Positions 18,582 to 27,617 of a stretch of DNA of 64,000 nucleotides are shown piece by piece (position 1 is the stretch's first letter; every line of letters starts with the position of its first letter). The notes beneath the pieces are model-generated. The model was not told the DNA's origin, did no database searches, and worked only from the letters and a program-made list of their open reading frames with translations. The translations under genes were made by a program, and so were the position numbers. This DNA comes from RHKX01 sp046330415 (GTDB taxonomy: Bacteria; Actinomycetota; Thermoleophilia; Solirubrobacterales; 70-9): positions 229,104 through 293,103 of the forward strand of contig JAXLSW010000008.1 of the NCBI GenBank assembly GCA_046330415.1. Direction: 5' to 3'.

Positions 18582-19244
18582 TCACTCCCCCGCCGAGCGC
18601 AGGTAGGTGAGCACAGCGAGCACCCGGCGGTGGTCCTCGCCTCCAGCCGGGAGGTCGAGCTTGCTGAAGATGCTGGTGACGTGCTTCTCGACGGCGCCGA
18701 GGGAGATCACCATCGCCGAGGCGATCCCCGCGTTGGTGCGCCCCTCGGCCATGTGCTGGAGCACCTCGAGCTCGCGCGGGGTGAGCTCGGCCAGGTCGGT
18801 GCCGCCGCCCGCGGGCTCGCCCGCCCGGACGAGGCGGGAGACGACCTCGCGGTCGAGGACGGTGCCGCCTTCGGCCACGCGCTCGACCGCCTCGACGAAG
18901 GTGCGGACCTCGCCGACGCGCTCCTTGAGCAGGTAGCCGACGCCTCCCTCCCCCGCCTCGAGCAGCTCGGTCGTGTAGGCCGGCTCGACGTACTGGGAGA
19001 GGACGAGGACCCCCAGGCCCGGCAACCGCTTGCGCGCCTCGAGCGCGGCGCGGATCCCCTCGTCGGTGAAGGTCGGCGGCAGGCGCACGTCGCAGATCGC
19101 GACATCGGGCTTGTGGCCGCCGACGACGCGCAGGAACTCCTCCGGATCCTCCGCGGTCGCGACGACCTCCATGCCCTGCTCGCGCAGCAGCGCCACGATC
19201 CCCTCGCGCAGCAGCGCCTGATCTTCGAGCACGACTACGCGCAT
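18582..19244 (-). CDS. NarL/LuxR-family response regulator
   Basis: A 220-aa protein. Receiver domain 1-120 with acidic pocket E7/D8 and phospho-acceptor D52 (CDVRLPP); the conserved Lys is in YLLKERV. The C-terminal LuxR HTH runs from LTPRELEVLQHMAEGRTNAG. It partners the histidine kinase gene that overlaps its start by 10 bp. The receiver resembles DesR/LiaR-type regulators that often control envelope or efflux genes. The neighbouring MmpL transporter is a plausible target by position only. Confidence 0.93.
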   Translation of the reverse strand: MRVVVLEDQALLREGIVALLREQGMEVVATAEDPEEFLRVVGGHKPDVAICDVRLPPTFTDEGIRAALEARKRLPGLGVLVLSQYVEPAYTTELLEAGEGGVGYLLKERVGEVRTFVEAVERVAEGGTVLDREVVSRLVRAGEPAGGGTDLAELTPRELEVLQHMAEGRTNAGIASAMVISLGAVEKHVTSIFSKLDLPAGGEDHRRVLAVLTYLRSAGE

Positions 19245-20272
19245 GGGAGCTCCGCCGTGATGGTCGTGCCGCCGCCGGACGGGCTCTCGATGCGCAACGT
19301 GCCGTCGACCGACTCGACCCGGCTGCGCAGTCCGCTGAGACCACTTCCCGCGGGATCGGCTCCACCCGGGCCCTCGTCGCTGACCCGGACCGTGAGCAGG
19401 TCCCCGGCGCGGGCGATCTCCACCCTGGCGGGGCCGGAGGCGTGCTTGGCGACGTTGGTGATCGCCTCGGCGGCGACGAAGTAGGCGACGGACTCGACGG
19501 CGGGGACTGGGCGCTGCCCCTCGGGGACGTCGGCCACGACCTCGACCGGCACCGCCGAGCGGCTGCCGAGCGCCTCGACCGCCGCGGGGAGGCCGCGGTC
19601 GGCGAGCACGGGCGGGGCGATCCCCCTGGCGAGGTCGCGGAGCTCGGCGATCGCGTTGCCCGCCTCCTCGCGAGCGGCGCGGACGAGCTCCTGGTCCTCT
19701 GGCCGGTCGGCGAGGCGCTCCTCGGCCCGGCCGAGCTGCATGCTGAGGGCGACGAGCCGCGCCTGGGCGCCGTCGTGGAGGTCGCGCTCGATCCGGCGCA
19801 GCTCCTCCGCCTGGACGTCGAGCGCGCCGCGGCGAGTGCGGGTGAGCTCGGTGACGCGCTCCTGCAGGTCCTCGTCGGGCTCGTTGCGGATCAGGATCGC
19901 ATGGGCCATCACGACGAGGGCCAGCAGCGCGGTGGTGATCGCGGGCCAGTAGGAGCCGCCCCCGCTGAGCGCCCAGATCAGGAACAGGACCACGGCGGCC
20001 CAGGCACACAGGGCGGCGTCGAGCATGAGCCACATCCGCGGCCCGGTGCGCCCGGCGACGGCGCGCGGCAGCAGCTCCATCAGGCTGACCGGGAGGAAGC
20101 CCGCGAACGCGACCCAGCCGGGCCAGAAGTACCCGAGGCCGCTCGCCAGCCAGATCACCACGCAGACCAGGAACGACGCCGCGGTGAGCCAGGCGAGAGT
20201 CGTCGGCGCCGCCCCCCAGTCCCGGGAGGCGGCGCCGTAGACGAATCGCTTCGTGGTTTCCTTGGCGGGCAT
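19235..20272 (-). CDS. Membrane sensor histidine kinase (HisKA_3 type)
   Basis: A 345-aa protein. Four to five hydrophobic segments lie in residues 25-125 (TLAWLTAASFLVCVVIWLAS, the MWLMLDAALCAWAAVVLFLI region, AITTALLALVVMAHAI). A coiled linker leads to the dimerisation/phosphoacceptor helix RRIERDLHDGAQARL with H166, then an HATPase_c domain with the N-box around N273 (EAITNVAKHAS) and DEGPGG at 299-304. This is the HPK7 class that pairs with NarL-type regulators. The short extracellular loops suggest membrane-stress sensing rather than ligand binding. It overlaps the response regulator start by 10 bp and lies 8 bp after the MmpL gene, so the three may form one operon. Confidence 0.92.
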   Translation of the reverse strand: MPAKETTKRFVYGAASRDWGAAPTTLAWLTAASFLVCVVIWLASGLGYFWPGWVAFAGFLPVSLMELLPRAVAGRTGPRMWLMLDAALCAWAAVVLFLIWALSGGGSYWPAITTALLALVVMAHAILIRNEPDEDLQERVTELTRTRRGALDVQAEELRRIERDLHDGAQARLVALSMQLGRAEERLADRPEDQELVRAAREEAGNAIAELRDLARGIAPPVLADRGLPAAVEALGSRSAVPVEVVADVPEGQRPVPAVESVAYFVAAEAITNVAKHASGPARVEIARAGDLLTVRVSDEGPGGADPAGSGLSGLRSRVESVDGTLRIESPSGGGTTITAELPCA

Positions 20273-20280
20273 CGATCCGA

Positions 20281-22512
20281 TCAGCGCGGGTTCGGCGACA
20301 GCGCGGGCTCGCGGTGCGAGGCGATGATCTCACCGCCGTCGCCGCCGGCGCTGCGGCGCCGGCGCCGAGGGGTGGCGACCTTCCAGCGCCGCTCCCCGAG
20401 CAGCGACACCGTCGCCGGCAGCGCGACGGTGCGGACGATCGTCGCGTCGATCAGCACCGCGGCCGCGAGACCGATCCCGAGCTGCTGCATCTCCGGCATC
20501 CGCTGCAGGGCGAAGACGGAGAACACCGCGACCATCACGGCCGCCGCGCTCGTCACCACACCGGCCGTTGCACCGACGCCATCGGCGACGGCCTCGCGGG
20601 CGCTGAGGCCGCGGGCGCGGCCCTCGCGAATCCGCTCGAGCACGATCACCGTGTAGTCCATCGAGAGCCCGAAGAGGATCACGAAGGAGAACAGCGGCAC
20701 CCAGCTGCCGACGCTGCCGGTCACGGTGACGCCCAGCGCCTCCGCCCCCCAGCCGTGCTGGAAGACCGCGACGAGGATTCCGTAGGCGGCGCCCACCGAC
20801 AGCAGGTTGAGGCCGATCACGCTCGCGGCGAGCTGCGGCGAGCGGAACGCCAGCACCAGCAGGACGAACGCGAGCCCGAGGACGCCGATCAGGACGATCG
20901 GCATCGCGTCGTTGAGGGCATCGGTGAAGTCGGCGCTGTCGGCCGGGTCACCGGTGACCAGGACATCGTTCCCGTCGATCGAGCCGAGCTCGGAGCGCAG
21001 CTCGCCGACGATCTCCGTCGAGCGGTCGCGGGAGACGTCGGGCATCGCCACGTCGATCGCGGCGGTCCCGCCGTCCTCGGAGACCTGCACCCCGGGGGTA
21101 CCGGTGCCGCCGGTGATGGCGAGCGCCTTCGCGGCGACGTCGTCCATCTCCCGCTGCGAATCGGGGCTGTTGAGGTCGTCGCCGGTGACCACGAGGCGGA
21201 CGTCGGCTGGGGCGCCGGGGAACAGCGCGTCGATGTGACGCAGCGCCTGGACCGCCGCGATGTCGTCGGGCAGATCCTCGATGTCGGAGTCGCCGAGGTG
21301 CATGCCGAGGGCGGGAACCGCCAGCGTCAGGAGGACCGCGGTCGAGGCGATCAGGGAGACGCCCGGGCGGGCGGCGATGGCCCGAACCGCGCGCTCCACG
21401 AGACCGCGGCGCCCAGCGCGCTCGCGGCGCTCCCGAATCCGGCTGGTGAACGGAATCCGGCCGCGCTCGACCCTCTCGCCGAGCAGCTCCAGCATCGCCG
21501 GCAGCGCCGTGACCGAGCCGATCACGGCCAGCAGGACGACGACCATCGTCGCCAGCGCCATCGACTGGAACACGGCCAGGCCGGTCAGCAGCAGACCCGC
21601 CAGCGCGACCATCACGGTCAGACCCGAGACGACCACCGCTCGGCCGACGGTCGCCGCCGTCGCGTCGATCGCCGCCTCGGTGCCCTTGCCGGCGCGGCGC
21701 TCCTCGCGCTCGCGGCGGATGTAGAAGAGCGAGTAGTCGACGCCGACCGCGAGCCCGATCAGGACGACCACCGATGCGCTGGCTTCGTCCGCGGGCGCGA
21801 TCTGGGAGACCAGCCCGGCTGCGCCGAGCGCCCCCGCCGTGGCGGTCACGCCCAGAAACAGCGGCACCGCGGCCGCGACCAGGGCGCCGAACGCCAGGAA
21901 CAGGATGAGCAGGATCAGCGGCAGCGAGATGAACTCGGCCTTGCTCAGGTCCTCGGAGACGATCTGGTCGAACGCCTTGTTGAGCGAGGCCTCACCAGCC
22001 TGCTCGAAGGTGGAGTCCGGATGTTGCTCGTCGAACTCCTGCACCCGCCGCTCGACCTGGGTGGCGCCCTGCTTGGCGCCTCCCTGAGCGAGGGTCACCT
22101 GGACCAACTGCGCGCGACCGCCGTCGGCGGTCAGGGCGGGATCGTCGGTGGGTGCGACCTTCGCAACCCGGTCGAGCCCGCCGAGCGCGCCGGCGAGGGC
22201 GGCCGCGTCGGCAGCCGTCGTGTCCGGGTCGTCGGAGGTGACGAGGATGCTCTCGACGGAGGGATCGCCCAGGTGGGCGTCGTCGAGCAGGCGCTCGGCC
22301 TGGTTGGTCTCGCCGACGGTGGCCTCGGTGTCGGTGATCTCGCGCGTACCGACCATCGAGCCGGCGACGATCAGCCCGGCGATCAGCGCGAACCAGAGGA
22401 CGAGGACGGTCTTGGGTCGCCGGGCCGAGGCGCGAGCGGTGCGCCGGACGGCGCCCGCGAGACCCCGGACCGGGGTGGACAGAGACGTGGAATTGGGGGT
22501 TGAGCCGTTCAT
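20281..22512 (-). CDS. MMPL-family RND transporter
   Basis: A 743-aa protein with duplicated topology: one N-terminal helix (TVLVLWFALIAGLIVAGSMV), a large extracellular domain of about 150 residues, a 5-helix bundle containing GVDYSLFYIRR, a second large loop, then the last bundle with GLSMDYTVIVLERI and the RMPEMQQLGIGLAAAVLID motif. The paired GxDY/GMDY motifs form the proton-relay site. Such proteins export lipids, glycolipids or drugs. ATG 22512 is preferred over TTG 22536 because TAGGTT at 22520-22525 lies 7 nt upstream, implying a leaderless mRNA. It precedes the two-component genes on the same strand. Confidence 0.92.
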   Translation of the reverse strand: MNGSTPNSTSLSTPVRGLAGAVRRTARASARRPKTVLVLWFALIAGLIVAGSMVGTREITDTEATVGETNQAERLLDDAHLGDPSVESILVTSDDPDTTAADAAALAGALGGLDRVAKVAPTDDPALTADGGRAQLVQVTLAQGGAKQGATQVERRVQEFDEQHPDSTFEQAGEASLNKAFDQIVSEDLSKAEFISLPLILLILFLAFGALVAAAVPLFLGVTATAGALGAAGLVSQIAPADEASASVVVLIGLAVGVDYSLFYIRREREERRAGKGTEAAIDATAATVGRAVVVSGLTVMVALAGLLLTGLAVFQSMALATMVVVLLAVIGSVTALPAMLELLGERVERGRIPFTSRIRERRERAGRRGLVERAVRAIAARPGVSLIASTAVLLTLAVPALGMHLGDSDIEDLPDDIAAVQALRHIDALFPGAPADVRLVVTGDDLNSPDSQREMDDVAAKALAITGGTGTPGVQVSEDGGTAAIDVAMPDVSRDRSTEIVGELRSELGSIDGNDVLVTGDPADSADFTDALNDAMPIVLIGVLGLAFVLLVLAFRSPQLAASVIGLNLLSVGAAYGILVAVFQHGWGAEALGVTVTGSVGSWVPLFSFVILFGLSMDYTVIVLERIREGRARGLSAREAVADGVGATAGVVTSAAAVMVAVFSVFALQRMPEMQQLGIGLAAAVLIDATIVRTVALPATVSLLGERRWKVATPRRRRRSAGGDGGEIIASHREPALSPNPR

Positions 22513-22519
22513 GCGGGCC

Positions 22520-22525
22520 AACCTA
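22520..22525 (-). promoter_or_regulatory. Candidate -10 box, leaderless promoter of the MMPL gene
   Basis: TAGGTT on the minus strand, 7 nt before the ATG at 22512. Confidence 0.5.
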
Positions 22526-22694
22526 GGGCCGCGCAAACCGCATTCCTATGCGGATTCCCCCCGATTCAACCCAGGGTTCCCCCGAGTCCGAGGTGGGGAT
22601 ATCCCCACCATGGCCCGAACGGAGGGCGGGTGCCGGCGCCGGCGTGCCCGCCGGCCTCCCGGTCGTCTCCGCTTCCGCGTCACGCACATCCCCG

Positions 22695-22740
22695 CGAACG
22701 TACGGAATGGGTTCCTATAGCGACCAACGACGTACGTTCG
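22695..22740. repeat. Dispersed palindromic element, family 1, copy C
   Basis: Arms CGAACGTACG (22695-22704) and CGTACGTTCG (22731-22740) with a 26-bp centre containing GGGTTCCTATAG. Apart from this element and a hairpin at 22790, the 22513-22822 interval shows nothing recognisable. Confidence 0.87.
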
Positions 22741-22789
22741 ACCAATAGCGGCTCGCCTCGGTCGGTTGATTCCCTCTCGCTGCGGGCGT

Positions 22790-22809
22790 GGAGTTGTTGC
22801 GACAACTCC
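22790..22809 (-). terminator. Hairpin downstream of the PPOX gene
   Basis: GGAGTTGTTGCGACAACTCC is an 8-bp perfect stem with a 4-nt loop, 14 bp past the stop of the minus-strand gene ending at 22823. There is no T-run, so terminator function is uncertain. Confidence 0.4.
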
Positions 22810-22822
22810 GGGCTGGTCCGGG

Positions 22823-23293
22823 CTAGTAGGTGCCGCCGAGCTTGCGGTGGTCCCAGGTGGCCGTGCGCTCGGGGCGGAAGTGGATCGCGACTCGCTTGCG
22901 GGCCTGCGCCCTCAGCGGCTCGGCCGCGGCGTCTTCGATCGAGTCCAGCCCCTCCGCGTAGCGCACGGTCAGCTCCTTGGCGAACTCGAAGATCTCGTCG
23001 GGGTCGCGGATCAGCTCCGCCCGCGCCTCGATCTGAATGCCGCGCAGCTCCTGGTACTCGTGGCCCGCTTCGATCAGCAGGGTGCAGCGGTCATCGCGCT
23101 CCAGGTTCTTCACCTTCTGGGACTTGCCGAAGGTCCAGACCCAGATGTCTCCGTCACGGACGACGTACCAAAGCGGCATCGAGTGCGGCCAGCCGCGCGG
23201 GCCGATGGTCGTGGCGACCACGATCCGCTCCTCGTCGAGGAGCTCGAGCTGCTCCTCGGGCGTCAGCTTGATCTGATCGCGACGGCTCGGCAT
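22823..23293 (-). CDS. Pyridoxamine 5'-phosphate oxidase-like (PPOX-class) flavin/F420-dependent protein
   Basis: A 156-aa single-domain split-barrel protein: LDEERIVVATTIGPRGWPHS and MPLWYVVRDGDIWVWTFGKS (about 20-60) followed by KNLERDDRCTLLIEAG are typical of the actinobacterial PPOX/F420-dependent family, which reduces or oxidises small cofactors and substrates. The substrate cannot be read from sequence. The start ATG 23293 (PSRRDQIKLTPEEQLELL) matches family starts; the frame stays open upstream without domain content. It is a single gene divergent from the secreted protein at 23400. Confidence 0.85.
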   Translation of the reverse strand: MPSRRDQIKLTPEEQLELLDEERIVVATTIGPRGWPHSMPLWYVVRDGDIWVWTFGKSQKVKNLERDDRCTLLIEAGHEYQELRGIQIEARAELIRDPDEIFEFAKELTVRYAEGLDSIEDAAAEPLRAQARKRVAIHFRPERTATWDHRKLGGTY

Positions 23294-23399
23294 GGGGGTC
23301 GGCGGAAATATTAGGGGTGGGGTTAGGGGTTGACCTCGATGGCAGACGGCTGATGGCGCGGCAGGGTTGGGATCACACCAACCACGGAGGAGACCCCCG

Positions 23400-25102
23400 A
23401 TGAACCGCACGAGCTTCCCGACCCGCACTCTGACCACCCTGACCGCCGCTTGCGCCACCGCAGTAGCCCTGGTCGCGCCCGCCGTGGCCTCCGCGACGGA
23501 CCGTTGGGTCGACACCGACACAGGCACCAACAGCGGCAACACCTGCACCGTGCAGGCGAACCCCTGCAAGACGATCCAGCAGGCGAGCGACTCGTCCCAG
23601 ATCGCCGGGGACTTCGGCACGATCCACGTCGACGGGGGCGCCTACACCGAGAACATCAACATCGCCCAGGGCAACCGGGTGACGGCTGACGACTTCGTCA
23701 GCGGTGACAGCGGCCCGGCGACGATCAGCGGCACCGGCTCGGGGGTCGCCGTCTTCGTGCAGGCCTCGGCTTCGGTCTCGGGGTTCGCGATCTCCTCCCC
23801 GACGTCCGGCTCGGTCGTGCTGGTGGCCGACAGCGCCTCCGCGCACGACAACACGATCACCGCGGCGGGCGCGAACTCGACCGCTGTCGAGGTGTTCCCG
23901 TCGGCCTCCGGGACCCCGAGCGTCAGCGACAACACCATCCTCGCCGACAGCGGCGATGAAGCGACCGGCGTCGTGGTCGATCAGAACGTGGCCGGCCGCG
24001 CGACCGTCAACGGCAACCAGATCGGCGCCGCCACCGGCGGCTTCGACCGGGGCATCTGGGTCAAGGCCGGCTCGAAGGCGACGATCGAGGGGAACACGAT
24101 CCTCGGCTCCCGCCAGCTCAGCGGCTCCAACGCCAACGGGATCCGGATCGACGGCGCAGACGACGTCGACGTCATCGACAACGACGTCCGTCAGCCGTTC
24201 ATCGCCGCCGGGAAGGAGGCCGACGGCGTCTACGCGACGAATCTGTCGGCGACCGACTCGCTCGACTTCGAGCGCAACCGGATCGTCGGCATGACCGGCA
24301 CGGGCCTGGTCCTCACCGACGTCGGCGGCCCGGTGACCTCGTCCAACGACATCCTCGCCGACAACTCCGACCGCGCCGTGTTCGCCGGCAACGCCCCCGA
24401 CGTCACGCTCACCAACACCACGATCGTCGGCAACGAGAGCGCCCCGGTGTTCCTCAACTCCGCGACGCTCGCGGTCGACTCCTCGATCCTCGACGTGCCG
24501 ATCACGACCGGCGGGGGCACCAACCACTGTGAGATCGCCTACTCCCGCGGCCCGGCGATCGTCGAGGGCGGTACCGGCTGCGGCGAGTTCCAGACCACGG
24601 CCGACCCGCAGTTCGCGGACCGCTTCGCCTCCCCGGTCCCCGACCTGGAGTTGAAGCCGGCCTGCTGCTGCTCGACCTGGGCAACCCCGCCGACCCCGGC
24701 GAGGGCGCCGTTGACAACACGGGGGACGCCCGCGCCGTCGAGGGCGACGGCGCCTGCCCCCGCGACGGCCGCCGCGACATGGGCGCCGAGGAGCTCGCGG
24801 CCACGTTCGCCGACTGCCCCGTCGCCGACCCGCCCGCCGAGCGCGACACCACCGCGCCCGACAGCGGCATCGCCGGCAAGAAGAAGCAGCGCGGTCACAC
24901 GGCGCGGTTCACGCTGACCTCGAGCGAGGACGGCTCGAGGTTCGAGTGCCGCCTCGACCGCGGCAGGTTCGTCCCATGCGAGGCGAGCTTCCGCAGCCGC
25001 AGGCTCAACCTCGGCCGCCACACCCTGTTCGTGAGGGCGACCGACGAGGCCGGCAACACCGACGCCACCCCTGCCGCGAAGAAGTTCAAGCTGAAGCGGT
25101 AG
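23400..25102 (+). CDS. Secreted right-handed beta-helix protein with Ig-like C-terminus; one apparent frameshift
   Basis: The composite protein is 567 aa. Signal peptide about 1-34 (LTTLTAACATAVALVAPAVA). About 35-420 shows NosD/pectate-lyase-like beta-helix repeats (DNTITAAG, GNTILGSRQ, NDVRQPF, RNRIVGM). The frame breaks at about 24661-24672, where GCCTGCTGCTGCTC lacks one base; adding it gives KPASLLLDLGNPADPG, the usual end of such domains, and continues to an Ig-like domain (RFECRLDRGRFVPC to VRATDEAGNTDATP) and a basic tail ending KKFKLKR. The ATG at 23400 follows GGAGGAG at 23385-23391. Such proteins bind or cleave polysaccharides at the cell surface; no catalytic residues were identified. 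Confidence 0.82.
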
Positions 25103-25265
25103 GGCCTCGGGTCCCCGGCGGCTCCCGCCTCGGCCCCCGGCGGCTCCTGCCTCGGCCCCCGGCGGCTCCTGCCTCGGCCCCCGCGGCTCCCACCGCGGCC
25201 CCCGGCGGCCCCCGGCGGCTCCCGCCGCGGGCCCCGGCGGCTCCCACCGCGGCTCCCGCCTCGGC
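25103..25265 (+). repeat. Tandem array of 22-bp C-rich units
   Basis: Irregular tandem copies of CGGCCCCCGGCGGCTCCTGC-type units fill the space after the secreted protein. On the opposite strand the units read GGGAGCCG-rich, matching the array at 26501-26760 on the far side of the DUF559 gene. Confidence 0.8.
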
Positions 25266-25313
25266 CCCCACAACTCCCCGAGCCCCGGACGACCCGTGGG
25301 GCTCGGGGAGTTA
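25266..25313. repeat. Dispersed hairpin element, family 2
   Basis: Perfect 15-bp arms AACTCCCCGAGCCCC (25272-25286) and GGGGCTCGGGGAGTT (25298-25312) with an 11-nt loop. It is the same family as 4571-4682. The stretch 25314-25363 to the next stop shows nothing else. Confidence 0.82.
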
Positions 25314-25363
25314 CGTGGTCTGGGGCGCCGGTTTCTCCAATAGGCCGAGGGGTTGGCTGGGCC

Positions 25364-26329
25364 TCACGCAGTTACGGGGGGTCGTCGGCGCTGCTGGGCG
25401 AGCGCGATGGCGGCGGCTAGCTTGGCCACCACCCAGTCCGGCCGCCGCGTCAGCTGATCCCAGGTGAAGCGCAGCACCTGGATCCCGCGAGCCGCGAGGT
25501 CGCCGTCACGCTCACGATCCCTGTTGACCTTGCGCCGGCTGGAATGCCAGATGACGCCGTCAGCCTCGACGTTCAGCGCGAGCTCAGGCCAGTAGAAGTC
25601 GAGCTCGTGCCCGTGGGCCTTGATGTTGCGTCGCGGCGTCGGCAATCCGGCGGAACGGATCAGCTTGCGCATCAGCCGCTCCGCCTCCTTGCGGCTGAAG
25701 TCCTCATCGATCTGATCCTCTAGGAGGGAATCGAGGATGGCCAGCCCGGCGCGTCCGGGAGAGCGGATGACGATTCGCTTGATGTCCCGCTGCGTGATCA
25801 GCTTCAGCTCACGCCCCTCGTTGAGCGCTCGCTCGACTGCGTCGGCGTCGCCCGCATCGGCGAGGTCGAGGAGAGCGGCCACCGGGGAGACGACCGGCAG
25901 GTCTCGCCTGTCACGCACCTCCCCGGGGTGAAGGGCGTCGCCGCGGTGGACCCTGATTCCGGGACGCGATTGCGCCCCTCCCCGGAGAACCACGACGTCG
26001 ATGATCAGCGGGCGCTTGTCGATGATGCCCCATAACCAGAGCGCCGCCGAGCCGGACAGCAGAGCGTGCGGGCCGACGGCGAGGAGCGCCGCGGCGAGCG
26101 GTGTCAGCTCTGAGCCCGCGAGGTGGCCGACTTGATAGACGCCTCGATGCAGGCGGAACAGGCGACCTTGCTTCACGCGGTGGCGAATCGCGTCCTCGCT
26201 CAACCAGCAGAATCGGAGCTGCGCGCGGGTCACGACCCCATGTTGCGCCGTTGCAAGCGCGGCGACGGCGGCATCACCGACGAGGTTCGCGACGACGCGC
26301 CCGACGTTGACCAGTCCGAACGGCTTCAT
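25364..26329 (-). CDS. AbiEi-type wHTH plus DUF559 (Vsr-like nuclease fold) protein
   Basis: A 321-aa protein. Residues 20-75 (LATAQHGVVTRAQLRFCWLS, IRHRVKQGRLFRLHRGVYQV) form the AbiEi antitoxin-type winged helix. The middle (GSAALWLWG, VHRGDALHPGEV, PVVSPVAALLDLAD) is the AbiEi-like domain. About 240-315 is DUF559, a PD-(D/E)xK/Vsr-like domain (HELDFYWPELALNVEADGVI, then RRKVNRDRERDGDLAARGIQ). Proteins of this architecture are often multicopy in Solirubrobacterales and are annotated as AbiEi antitoxin-like, usually without a partner toxin; none is seen here. Start ATG 26329; the longer upstream frame is in low-complexity DNA. The gene sits between inverted repeat arrays and may be a mobile cassette. 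Confidence 0.87.
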   Translation of the reverse strand: MKPFGLVNVGRVVANLVGDAAVAALATAQHGVVTRAQLRFCWLSEDAIRHRVKQGRLFRLHRGVYQVGHLAGSELTPLAAALLAVGPHALLSGSAALWLWGIIDKRPLIIDVVVLRGGAQSRPGIRVHRGDALHPGEVRDRRDLPVVSPVAALLDLADAGDADAVERALNEGRELKLITQRDIKRIVIRSPGRAGLAILDSLLEDQIDEDFSRKEAERLMRKLIRSAGLPTPRRNIKAHGHELDFYWPELALNVEADGVIWHSSRRKVNRDRERDGDLAARGIQVLRFTWDQLTRRPDWVVAKLAAAIALAQQRRRPPVTA

Positions 26330-26384
26330 GTCCGGTGAACCCCGAAGGGCGCCGGGGCGCTCCCCCCTCCCCCTCCTTCGAGGC

Positions 26385-26760
26385 CCCACAACTCCTCGAG
26401 CCCTTCCCGGCGCCGACCCCTCGGTGAGAAACCCCGCCCCCAGCGCCGACAACCCATCGAGGGGTCCAGGCCTGGTGGGGGTAGCGGAGTTGTGGGGGTC
26501 GGCGGGAGCCGTGGGGGCGGGGCGGCCGGTTGGGCGGCGGCGGGAGCCGTGGGGCGGGGCGGCCGGTTGGGCGGCGGCGGGAGCCTTGGGGCGGGGCGGC
26601 GGCGGATGTGGCGCTGGAGCCGTTGGGGCGGGGCGGCTGTGGGCCAGTAGCGGGCGGCCGGGGCAGCGGCGGCCTTCGGGGGGCGGCGGCTGTGACGCCA
26701 GCGGGAGCCGTGGGGGCGGGCGGCTGTGGGGGCAACGGCGGTTGGGGCGGCGTCAGCCTC
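26385..26760. repeat. Family 2 arms and G-rich tandem array, inverted relative to 25103-25313
   Basis: CCCACAACTCCTCGAG (26386-26401) and GGAGTTGTGGG (26487-26497) are diverged arms of the family 2 hairpin. From 26501 there are two copies (38 and 37 bp) of a unit beginning CGGCGGGAGCCGTGGGG and containing GGCCGGTTGGGCGG, a partial third, and decaying G-rich copies to about 26760. No coding signature is seen in 26330-26772; open frames here are low-complexity artefacts. Confidence 0.72.
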
Positions 26761-26772
26761 GCCCCGGCGCTC

Positions 26773-27599
26773 CTACGGCTCGAACCCCTCGGGCAAGCGT
26801 CCCTCGGCCTCGAGCTTCTCGAGGTGGGCGCGCATCGCCAGGGCGGCGGCGGGTCGCATCGGCTCGGGGACGTCGGCCCAGGCCGCATCGAGGAGCTCGT
26901 CCGTGGAGCGCTTGCCGGCGGCGAGCGCAGCGATGAGCAGGCGCTCGCGCTCGCGCCGGTGCTCGGCGTACTCGGCGATCCTCGTCGCCGGATTCAGGAT
27001 CCAGGAACCGTGGCCGGGCAGAGCAGCGTCGCTCCCAGCGACGCGAGCAGGTCCAGGGAGCGCATGTAGTCGGCGAGGGAGCCGCCGCCGGACGAGGGCG
27101 GGACGATCGTCGAGCCCTCGCCGAGGACGATGTCTCCACAGAAGACGACGACACCGCCGTTCTCACCCTCGTCGAGCACGAACACCACGTGGTCGGTCGC
27201 ATGGCCCGGTGTCGCGTAGGCTCGGAAGGGGCCCACCGGCTCCCCCTCCTCGGAGGCGAGCCCGGCGGGCGGCGCGACCCGCTCGCCGAACATGGCGGCG
27301 ACGTCGTCGAAGCCCTCGGCGTGGCCGAAAGCGAGGCCCGCTCCCAGCATCTCGACCCCGGCGTTGTGGTCGGTGTGGGAGTGCGTGAGCACCACCCCGC
27401 CGATGCCGCCGCGCGACTCCGCCACCTCGCGCACCTCGGCGATGTGGCCTTCGTCAGCCGGACCCGGATCGATCACCCATGCCGGCGAGCTGCCGACGAC
27501 GTAGGTGTTCGTCCCCTCCAGGGTCATGGGACCCGGGTTCGGGGCGAGGATGCGAACGACCTCAGGATGCCCGGGCGCCTCGGCGACGGGCTCGCGCAC
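26773..27599 (-). CDS. Metallo-beta-lactamase-fold hydrolase (LACTB2-like); one apparent frameshift
   Basis: The composite protein is 275 aa. Metal motif THSHTDHNAG (HxHxDH) at about 72-81, a second ligand in YATPGHATDHVVF and an Asp in FCGDIVLG. The frame breaks in the GGG run at 27015-27017: one extra base there gives LLCPGHGSW, then NPATRIAEYAEHRRERER and a C-terminal winged helix (ALAMRAHLEKLEAEGRLPEG), exactly the LACTB2/ribonuclease-like C-terminus. Without it the protein stops at 26994. The GTG start lies 18 bp after the PafBC stop, so it is probably co-transcribed. These enzymes act as hydrolases or endoribonucleases. Sequencing error is the simplest explanation of the break. Confidence 0.85.
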
Positions 27600-27617
27600 G
27601 GCTCGGCCCCCGGCCCG

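Noticed and set aside
20314..22503. A 729-codon plus-strand open frame
   Set aside because: Antisense to the MMPL transporter; composition is Arg/Asp/Gly/His-rich with no domain, typical of a high-GC shadow.
25364..26329. Complete AbiE toxin-antitoxin pair
   Set aside because: No AbiEii-like nucleotidyltransferase gene is adjacent; the gene has a DUF559 domain instead.
25103..26760. CRISPR array
   Set aside because: The arrays are contiguous low-complexity units without unique spacers, and no cas genes are present.
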